DNA of 5,949 bases from Acidobacteriaceae bacterium. GTDB taxonomy: Bacteria; Acidobacteriota; Terriglobia; Bryobacterales; Bryobacteraceae. Shown here piece after piece: positions 1 to 5,163 of this stretch. The DNA is taken from contig JAFARV010000561.1 in the NCBI GenBank assembly GCA_019245255.1, forward strand, positions 1 to 5,949, read 5' to 3'. How positions within the stretch are numbered: position 1 is the stretch's first letter; every line of letters begins with the position of its first letter. A program made the position numbers and the translations under genes. The notes beneath the pieces were generated by a model that was not told the origin of the DNA, ran no database searches, and saw only the letters and a list, made by a program, of their open reading frames with translations.

Positions 1-617
1 GCAAATCCCGCAATCAGCGACGGCAGCGATTCAATAATGAACAACCACTGCCAGCCGCGCAGGCTGCCCATAGAGTGCGCGTTTTCCAGGATCCAACCGG
101 AAATTGGCCCCCCGATCACTCCCGACAGCGGGATCGCCGTCATGAACGCCGCGACCATCTTGGCGCGGTACTTGCTTGGGAACCAGAACGTCAGATACAG
201 GATCACACCCGGAAAAAATCCCGATTCCACGATGCCCAGAATGAACCGGACCAGATAAAACTGGTTGGCCGACTTGACCAGCATCGTGCAGCCCGAGACG
301 AACCCCCAAACGATCATGATGGGACCCAGCCAGTACTTCGCGCCGATCTTCTGGAGCGCCATGTTGCACGGGACTTCAAAAAAGAAATAGCCGATGAAAA
401 AAATGCCCGCGGCTGCGCCATATACCGCGTCGCTTAGCCCGAGATCGTGTTTCATCTCCAGGGCGGCGAAACCGACGTTCACCCGGTCTATATAGGCGAA
501 GATGTAGCAGAGAAACAGAAACGGAATCAGCCGCAGTGTGACCCGCCGGTAGGTCCGCTTCTCAAATTCCGGCGTGAAATCGTGCTGCGAGACCGCGGGC
601 TTCACTGCGCTGCTCAT
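1..617 (-). CDS. MFS transporter, anion:cation symporter type (N-terminal half, cut by left window edge)
   Basis: This is an inner-membrane secondary transporter of the major facilitator superfamily, most like the anion:cation symporter branch that imports tartrate, phthalate, glucarate or other organic and sugar acids by proton symport. The window holds 205 whole codons, about half of a usual protein of roughly 430 residues; the rest lies left of base 1. Hydrophobic helices lie near residues 28-46, 66-84, 95-113, 119-142, 157-178 and 188-205. Family hallmarks are YIDRVNVGFA (42-51), IGAKYWLGPIMIVWG (91-105), GFFPGVILYLTFWFPSKYRAK (133-153, loop after helix 4) and GWQWLFIIESLPS (188-200). The ATG at 617 follows the SDR stop by 12 bp, with only a partial Shine-Dalgarno (GGA). 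It is probably cotranscribed with, and possibly translationally coupled to, the SDR gene. I read the whole frame by hand and found no break. Family call is firm; the substrate is not determinable. Confidence 0.93.
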   Translation of the reverse strand, partial: MSSAVKPAVSQHDFTPEFEKRTYRRVTLRLIPFLFLCYIFAYIDRVNVGFAALEMKHDLGLSDAVYGAAAGIFFIGYFFFEVPCNMALQKIGAKYWLGPIMIVWGFVSGCTMLVKSANQFYLVRFILGIVESGFFPGVILYLTFWFPSKYRAKMVAAFMTAIPLSGVIGGPISGWILENAHSMGSLRGWQWLFIIESLPSLIAGF

Positions 618-629
618 TTGAGTCCAAGC

Positions 630-1400
630 TTATCGCGCTGTCCACCCACCGTCGATCACGATATCGGTCCCCGTGATGAAACCAGCCGCATCCGAGCACA
701 AATAAGCCGCCAAAGCGCCGATCTCTTCCACCTTGCCCCAGCGCCCGACCGGGAGGCTCGCGAGAAACTGTGCGTTGGCCTCCGGATTGTGCATCACGGC
801 GTAATTCATCTCCGTGCCAAACGGCCCTGGGCTGATCCCGTTCACCGTAATCCCGTCACCAGCCACCTCGAGTGCCAATGCCCGCGTCAGTCCCAGAAGC
901 GCGGTCTTGCTTGCCGAATACGCGCTGCGGCCCGGAAGAGACACATGGCTCATGATCGATGTCAGATTGATCACCCGCCCGTATCCGGTTCCCTTCATGG
1001 CCGGAACAAACCGCCGGCACATCAAAAAAACGCTCGTCAAATTCGAATCCAATACGGAGCGCCATTCCTCGAGCGTGAAATCCGCCAGGTTCTTCCTGAT
1101 GTTGATCCCGGCGTTATTGATCAGAATCTGCGCCTTGCCAAGGCGCTCCGATATCTCGCCGTGCAAACGATCGACCTCAGCCTCTTGACTCACGTCCGCC
1201 GTGAATACATGCGCAGTTCCGCCGGAGGTGGCTATCTCGTCGCTTACGATGTTGAGCTTTTCCACGTCCCGAGCGACCAGCGCCACGATTGCGCCTGCGT
1301 CTGCGAGCGCCATTGCCATCGCCCGGCCAAGGCCCCGGCTTCCGCCTGTGATTACGGCAATCCTGCCGGTGAGAACCGGCGCGGGTGGTGTTTGTGCCAT
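630..1400 (-). CDS. SDR family NAD(P)-dependent oxidoreductase (256 aa)
   Basis: This is a classical short-chain dehydrogenase/reductase, probably a soluble cytoplasmic homotetramer that oxidises or reduces a hydroxyl/keto group using NAD(P). The full set of motifs is present: cofactor loop TGGSRGLG (18-25), NNAG (95-98), and catalytic tetrad N120, S148, Y161 and K165 (YSASK). The ISPGPFGTEM segment follows (189-198), and the C-terminus is GTDIVIDGGW, as in the 3-ketoacyl-ACP reductase/gluconate 5-dehydrogenase-like families. Basic residues R22 and R44 near the cofactor pocket mildly favour NADP(H); this is inference. The start at 1400 is chosen over in-frame ATGs at 1424 and 1499 because a strong AGGAGA sits just before it and the protein then begins at the usual distance from the Rossmann loop. 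The transporter gene lies 12 bp downstream, pointing to sugar-acid or polyol catabolism (gluconate-5-dehydrogenase-like is one option). FabG-type annotation is possible, but no fatty-acid genes are nearby. Confidence 0.95.
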   Translation of the reverse strand: MAQTPPAPVLTGRIAVITGGSRGLGRAMAMALADAGAIVALVARDVEKLNIVSDEIATSGGTAHVFTADVSQEAEVDRLHGEISERLGKAQILINNAGINIRKNLADFTLEEWRSVLDSNLTSVFLMCRRFVPAMKGTGYGRVINLTSIMSHVSLPGRSAYSASKTALLGLTRALALEVAGDGITVNGISPGPFGTEMNYAVMHNPEANAQFLASLPVGRWGKVEEIGALAAYLCSDAAGFITGTDIVIDGGWTAR

Positions 1401-1403
1401 CTT

Positions 1404-1409
1404 TCTCCT
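1404..1409 (-). promoter_or_regulatory. Shine-Dalgarno of the SDR gene
   Basis: On the minus strand the bases read AGGAGA, followed by AAG and then the ATG at 1400. It is the only clear ribosome binding site among the starts visible in the window, and it decides the SDR start against the upstream in-frame ATGs at 1424 and 1499. Confidence 0.75.
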
Positions 1410-1457
1410 GTTGACCCAAGCCATCCTATCGTGCGAACTTGGGCGGCGTAGCTTTCG

Positions 1458-1464
1458 TATACTA
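1458..1464. promoter_or_regulatory. Putative shared -10 element of the divergent SDR / hydrolase promoters
   Basis: The 71 bp between the two divergent genes contain TATACTA. On the plus strand TATACT (1458-1463) is a good -10 match that ends only 8 bases before the ATG at 1472, so initiation about 7 bases downstream would give a nearly leaderless hydrolase mRNA. On the minus strand the same bases give TAGTAT (1464-1459), a weaker -10 that would leave a leader of about 50 nt carrying the SDR Shine-Dalgarno. No convincing -35 box lies at the usual distance on either strand. An alternative minus-strand -10 is TAGGAT (1428-1423). The assignment is by eye only. Confidence 0.4.
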
Positions 1465-1471
1465 ACCCAGC

Positions 1472-3103
1472 ATGCTGAAGACGTTTCTTCTGTTCGCAAT
1501 GTCGACTGTGCTGGCGCGCGCGGACGTCTCGACCACCCGGTTTGAAAAGCTCATTCAGGATCGGGTTGCCAACAAGACCTTCATGGGAAGTGTTTTGGTC
1601 GCGAAAGGCGATGAGGTCATCTTCGACAAGAGCTATGGCTCGGCAAATTTGGAGTGGGACGTCCCGAACACTCCGGATACGAAGTTCCGCGTCGGCTCCG
1701 TCACCAAGCAGTTCACGGCGGCCTCCATTCTTCTGCTTCAGGAACACGGAAAACTTAGCATCGACGATCCGGTAAAGAAGTACTTCACGGACGCGCCGCC
1801 CGCCTGGGACAAGATCACACTCTTTCACTTACTCACTCATACGTCAGGTATTCCCAGTTACACCGACGTCCCGAACGTCATGGAGCTCGTGGCCCAACCC
1901 ACCACGCCGAGGAAACTGATCGATAGCTTCAAAAGCAAGTCATTGCTATTCGAGCCCGGGACTAAATGGAAATACAGCAACTCCGGATATATCGTGCTCG
2001 GCTACATCATCGAAAAAGTGAGCGGCGTGACCTATCAGCGGTTCCTTGACGAAAACATCTTTAAGCCGCTGGGGATGAAGGACTCGGGTTACGACTCGAA
2101 TACCCAAATCATCAAGTGTCGTGCATCTGGTTACGAATCGCGCGGAGGAACGTTCCAGAACGCACCCTACATCGACATGAGCGAAACGTACTCGGCTGGG
2201 TCTATTTACTCGACCACGCATGACTTGCTCCGTTGGGAGCGCGCTCTGTTCGGCGCCAAATTGTTGTCGCAGGCTTCGCTCCAGAAGATGACCACACCCT
2301 TCAAAGACGAGTACGGTTTCGGGCTGTTTATCCGGAACCTGAACGGCCGCCGCGAAATTGAGCACGGTGGGGACATCAACGGGTTCAACACCGATATGGC
2401 GTTCTGGCCGGACGATCAACTCACGGTAATTGCACTGGGCAATGTCAATGGCTTTGCCCCTGACGGCATTGTTCGCGACCTTTCCGCTTCTGCGCACGGC
2501 GAGCAAGTGACTGCAGCGTCCGAACGTAAGGAGATCACACTCGCCCCGGACGCATTAAAGCCTTATGTAGGACGGTACGACACCGATCAAGCGCCGGGAA
2601 TGCATCTGGACATCACTCTCGAAAAAGTCCACCTGGAAGCCCAGCTTAGCGGCCAACCGAAGTTTCCCATCTTCGCCGAAAGCCCGACTCGCTTCTTCTG
2701 GAAAGTTGTCGACGCGCAGATCGATTTTGCGAAAGATGCTTCCGGAAAAGTTACAGGCGGGACCTTACATCAGGCTGGCAGGGACTTGCCGTGGAAGAAA
2801 ACGTCCGATGAAATTCCAGCCGTGCAGCATAAGGAGATCACTCTCACTCCTGAGCAGATGAGCGCTCTGGCCCGCGCCTATCAAGTTGCAGCCGGCACCG
2901 AAATGAACATCACCGTCGACAATGGACATCTATACGGGCAAATCACGGGACAGCCGAAATTTGAGCTCTTCGCCGAATCACCTACCCACTTGTTCCTCAA
3001 GGTCGTTGACGCGCAGATGGATTTTGACCTGGATGCCTCCGGCAAAGCCACAAAATTCACGCTGCACCAGGGCGGCCGCGACTCTGTCTGGACGCGGGAA
3101 TAA
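1472..3103 (+). CDS. Secreted class C beta-lactamase-like serine hydrolase with two DUF3471 domains (543 aa)
   Basis: This is an exported serine hydrolase of the class C beta-lactamase/DD-peptidase/esterase family (MEROPS S12-like). Residues 1-17 form a short signal peptide (K3, hydrophobic core TFLLFAMSTVL, likely cleavage ARA|D after residue 17). The catalytic domain spans roughly 22-340, with nucleophile motif SVTK (S76, K79), second motif YSN (168-170) and third motif HGG (298-300). HLLTHTSGIPSY (119-130) is also typical. Two DUF3471 domains follow at about 353-441 and 454-540, homologous to each other. Most relatives carry none or one, so the protein is longer than the usual 350-450 residues. 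No Shine-Dalgarno precedes the ATG; the -10-like TATACT 8 bases upstream suggests a leaderless transcript. The secreted-protein gene begins 20 bp downstream on the same strand. The true substrate (peptidoglycan peptide, D-amino-acid ester, beta-lactam or other ester) cannot be told from sequence; antibiotic resistance should not be assumed. Confidence 0.95.
   Translation: MLKTFLLFAMSTVLARADVSTTRFEKLIQDRVANKTFMGSVLVAKGDEVIFDKSYGSANLEWDVPNTPDTKFRVGSVTKQFTAASILLLQEHGKLSIDDPVKKYFTDAPPAWDKITLFHLLTHTSGIPSYTDVPNVMELVAQPTTPRKLIDSFKSKSLLFEPGTKWKYSNSGYIVLGYIIEKVSGVTYQRFLDENIFKPLGMKDSGYDSNTQIIKCRASGYESRGGTFQNAPYIDMSETYSAGSIYSTTHDLLRWERALFGAKLLSQASLQKMTTPFKDEYGFGLFIRNLNGRREIEHGGDINGFNTDMAFWPDDQLTVIALGNVNGFAPDGIVRDLSASAHGEQVTAASERKEITLAPDALKPYVGRYDTDQAPGMHLDITLEKVHLEAQLSGQPKFPIFAESPTRFFWKVVDAQIDFAKDASGKVTGGTLHQAGRDLPWKKTSDEIPAVQHKEITLTPEQMSALARAYQVAAGTEMNITVDNGHLYGQITGQPKFELFAESPTHLFLKVVDAQMDFDLDASGKATKFTLHQGGRDSVWTRE
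2528..3091 (+). repeat. Tandem duplication of the DUF3471 domain inside the hydrolase gene
   Basis: Unit 1 begins at 2528 and unit 2 at 2831, a 303-bp (101-codon) period. Both begin KEITL and share GQPKF, FAESPT, KVVDAQ, DASGK, TLHQ and GRD in the same order. By my hand alignment about 34 of the last 48 residues (GQPKF to the Trp) are identical, and the DNA is visibly similar there (GACGCGCAGAT in both). The first part has diverged more: unit 1 keeps the typical PYVGRY, while unit 2 reads ALARAY with a 2-residue deletion. This looks like an internal duplication followed by drift. Confidence 0.85.
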
Positions 3104-3123
3104 GTCATTCCAAAACGGCTAGA

Positions 3124-3930
3124 ATGGCGGTCGTGCGAGTATTTGCGTTCTTCCTCCTGTGCGTAGCCCTGGCATGGGGCGGGACTCTGAAGCTGTATCT
3201 CAAAGACGGCGGCTATCACATCGTCCGCGAATATCACGTCGAAGGTGACCGCGTCCGGTTTTACAGCACCGAGCGCGGCGAATGGGAGGAGATGCCGGTC
3301 GATTTGGTCGACCTTGCTAAAACGCAAAAGGCCGAAAAGTTCGAACAGGAAGAGAACGCAAAGGAAGAGCGGCAGCAGGACGAAGAGGAACAGGCCGAAC
3401 GCGCCCTGAAAAAAGAGATTGCCTCGGTGCCGATGGAAACGGGTGCGTACTTCAACGTCGACGGGCAGGTGAAACAGCTTGAAGCGGCTCCGTATCAGGT
3501 AATCACGAACAAGAAACGGCAGACTCTCAAGATGCTGTCCCCCATTCCGCTCGTCGCCGGCAAAGCCAGCGTGGTTATCCAAGGCGAGCACTCAAAATTC
3601 GTCGTGCACGATGAACGGCCAACCTTCTATTTCCGCCCGGAAAAAGAAGAGAGCTTCGGTATTATCCGCGTCGAGCCGAAAAAGAATGCCAGAGTGGTCG
3701 AGAATGTCGGCATTGTCCCTGTCTCAAACGAAGCCTATGAAGACCGAAAGCTCATCGAAGTTTTTCAACAGCAGCTTGCCGGCAATCTCTATAAGGTCTG
3801 GCCCGAAAAGCCGCTTGAGCCGGGCGAATATGCCGTGATCGAATACGGCGAGAGCACTACCAAAGATGACCTCGAGCTGTTCGTCTGGGATTTCGCGTAC
3901 CGTCCAACTGCGACCGCGGCAGCGAAATAG
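3124..3930 (+). CDS. Uncharacterised secreted protein with a charged helical segment (268 aa)
   Basis: I do not recognise a named function. Residues 1-17 look like a signal peptide (R5, then VFAFFLLCVALA, likely cleavage ALA|W), so the protein is probably periplasmic or otherwise exported. Cys13 is preceded by Leu-Leu, not a lipobox, so a lipoprotein is unlikely. Residues 21-63 form a short beta-rich module (LKLYLKDGGYHIVREYHVEGDRV...) of a kind I associate with Acidobacteriota exported proteins. Residues 64-99 are nearly all Glu, Gln, Lys, Arg and Ala and should form a long helix or coiled coil. The rest is soluble, probably beta-rich, and ends with PGEYAVIEYGE (233-243) and ELFVWDFAYRP (251-261). 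The ATG at 3124 has no Shine-Dalgarno; a GTG at 3133 is an alternative start. It lies 20 bp after the hydrolase gene and may be cotranscribed. Its stop TAG touches the stop of the convergent permease gene. Confidence 0.85.
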   Translation: MAVVRVFAFFLLCVALAWGGTLKLYLKDGGYHIVREYHVEGDRVRFYSTERGEWEEMPVDLVDLAKTQKAEKFEQEENAKEERQQDEEEQAERALKKEIASVPMETGAYFNVDGQVKQLEAAPYQVITNKKRQTLKMLSPIPLVAGKASVVIQGEHSKFVVHDERPTFYFRPEKEESFGIIRVEPKKNARVVENVGIVPVSNEAYEDRKLIEVFQQQLAGNLYKVWPEKPLEPGEYAVIEYGESTTKDDLELFVWDFAYRPTATAAAK

Positions 3931-3941
3931 CTACTCGTAGC
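3928..3941. other. Abutting convergent stop codons and small inverted repeat
   Basis: TAGCTA at 3928-3933 contains the plus-strand stop (3928-3930) and the minus-strand stop (3933-3931) back to back, with no intergenic base. An inverted repeat GCTAC-TC-GTAGC follows at 3930-3941. It has a 2-base loop and no T-run on either side, so it does not look like an intrinsic terminator. Any terminators must lie inside the opposing coding sequences, or termination is factor-dependent. Confidence 0.6.
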
Positions 3942-5163
3942 GGAGCGCCTCGGCCGGTGCGATCCGCGCTGCGGTCCTCGATGGATGCAGCGTGGCAATG
4001 AAGCTTGTAAGAAGAGCCAGACCCGCAACCCAAACTCCATCCGTCCAGTGACTTTGGAACGGCACATAACTAAGCGCGTAAATCTGTTCATCTAACTTCA
4101 AAAAGCGGTACTTATCCAACACAGCGGTGAGCGTGAACCCGAGCGATAAGCCGATACACGCGCCTACTGCTCCAATAATCAACCCTTGAAGCACAAATAT
4201 ACGCTGTATCTGCTCTCGCCGCGCTCCCATCGACATCAGAATCGCGACGTCGCGATACTTCTCCATGACAAGCATTACCAGGACCACCAAGATGTTCAAC
4301 GCCGCGATGAGCTCAATCAGCGCTACCGTGATTACACTCACCGTCTTCTCGAGTTTCAGCGCGTTCAGAAGCGAATGGTTCTGATCCATCCAAGTCGTCG
4401 CAACCAGCTTGGGGCCAATCACCCGAGTCGCGTCGCCCGCCACCTCACGCGCTTTGAAAATATCGTCGACGCGCAACTCAATACTATTTACGACGTCTGT
4501 CAGATCCAGCACTCGTTGCGCTGCGGTGAGTGTCGTAAATGCCCAGGTGGAATCGATGTCGTACAGCCCGGTTTCGAAAATTGCGGCAACGCGGAATCGG
4601 TACACCTCGGGCGCCAGACCGAGCGGCGTTAATTGCGTCCCAATCAACGATATCGGCCCGTCAACAGTAACATTGGTTTGTTCCGCCAATCGAGAGCCAA
4701 TGATGATGCTGCGCTCGCGATCCGGCGAATCGAACGACGCCAGTGAACCCGCTTTTAAATGCCGCAGCAATTCAGGAACGCCTGCACCGTCCCCCAGCGG
4801 TACGCCCTTCAAGACTGCGCCCCAGCCGATTAGCGGACCTTTAACGGCAACTTGCCCATATAACCCTGGTGTCGCGCTGACGACGTGAGGCAGGGCTCTT
4901 AATTTCGGGACCAATTCTTCCCAACCAGCTATCCCGTATCCGGGCGTCTTTTCCTGAATGCTGACGTGAGCGGTTGCGCTCAGCAATGTGCCCTGCAGCG
5001 TACTTTGGAATCCATTGTTAATGGCGAGCGCCACAATGAGTGCCATCACTCCTGCGGCCACGCCCAGAATCGAAATGACCGTAATGACCGAAATGACAGT
5101 CTGCTTGCGCTTCGCACGAAGATAGCGAAGCGCAACCATCCACTCGAATCGCGAAAGAATCAC
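3931..5163 (-). CDS. lolC/E: LolC/LolE-type ABC transporter permease, FtsX superfamily (410 aa)
   Basis: This is an inner-membrane permease of the lipoprotein-releasing (Lol) type, which with the ATPase LolD extracts lipoproteins from the inner membrane for delivery to the outer membrane. The topology fits: helix 1 at about 23-47, a periplasmic MacB-like domain at about 50-270, then helices near 275-300, 322-348 and 376-393. The start FEWMVALRYLRAKRKQTVISVITVISILGVAAGV (6-39) and the cytoplasmic EKYRDVAILMSMGA (301-314) after helix 2 are typical of LolC/LolE. So is the end HPSRTAARIAPAEALRYE (393-410). Length is normal for the family. The start codon is GTG at 5163, overlapping the lysS stop as GTGA, which implies translational coupling. 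No LolD gene follows here; the next gene downstream is convergent. A single LolC/E-like permease may act as a homodimer. A general FtsX-family exporter of unknown substrate is the alternative. Confidence 0.92.
   Translation of the reverse strand: MILSRFEWMVALRYLRAKRKQTVISVITVISILGVAAGVMALIVALAINNGFQSTLQGTLLSATAHVSIQEKTPGYGIAGWEELVPKLRALPHVVSATPGLYGQVAVKGPLIGWGAVLKGVPLGDGAGVPELLRHLKAGSLASFDSPDRERSIIIGSRLAEQTNVTVDGPISLIGTQLTPLGLAPEVYRFRVAAIFETGLYDIDSTWAFTTLTAAQRVLDLTDVVNSIELRVDDIFKAREVAGDATRVIGPKLVATTWMDQNHSLLNALKLEKTVSVITVALIELIAALNILVVLVMLVMEKYRDVAILMSMGARREQIQRIFVLQGLIIGAVGACIGLSLGFTLTAVLDKYRFLKLDEQIYALSYVPFQSHWTDGVWVAGLALLTSFIATLHPSRTAARIAPAEALRYE
5160..5163 (-). promoter_or_regulatory. GTGA start/stop overlap coupling lysS to the permease gene
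   Basis: Read on the minus strand, GTG (5163-5161) starts the permease and TGA (5162-5160) ends lysS. Upstream there is no good Shine-Dalgarno, so permease translation probably depends on ribosomes finishing lysS (termination-reinitiation). This also supports GTG as the real start, since the protein then has the expected LolC/E N-terminus. Confidence 0.7.

Noticed and set aside
447..1451. A 334-codon open frame on the plus strand
   Set aside because: It lies antisense to the SDR gene and the start of the MFS gene, both of which have complete family motifs. Its translation is rich in Arg, His, Pro and Cys with no recognisable domain, as expected for a shadow frame in GC-rich DNA.
1946..2506. 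A 186-codon open frame antisense to the hydrolase
   Set aside because: It is antisense to the conserved catalytic domain (YSN and HGG motifs), and no domain is recognisable in it.
1472..3103. Antibiotic-resistance beta-lactamase
   Set aside because: The catalytic motifs fit the family, but many S12-like secreted proteins with DUF3471 domains are esterases or peptidases. There is no mobile element or resistance context here.
3124..3165. Lipoprotein signal peptide around Cys13 of the secreted protein
   Set aside because: The residues before the Cys are Phe-Leu-Leu, lacking the small residue (Gly/Ala/Ser) required just before the lipobox Cys. Cleavage at ALA|W is more plausible.
2881..3591. 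A 236-codon open frame on the minus strand spanning the hydrolase end and the secreted-protein start
   Set aside because: It crosses two well-supported plus-strand genes. Its hydrophobic Leu/Phe stretch is simply the complement of the Glu/Lys/Gln-rich helix codons.
3930..3941. Intrinsic terminator between the convergent genes
   Set aside because: The stem is 5 bp with a 2-base loop and no following T-run on either strand.
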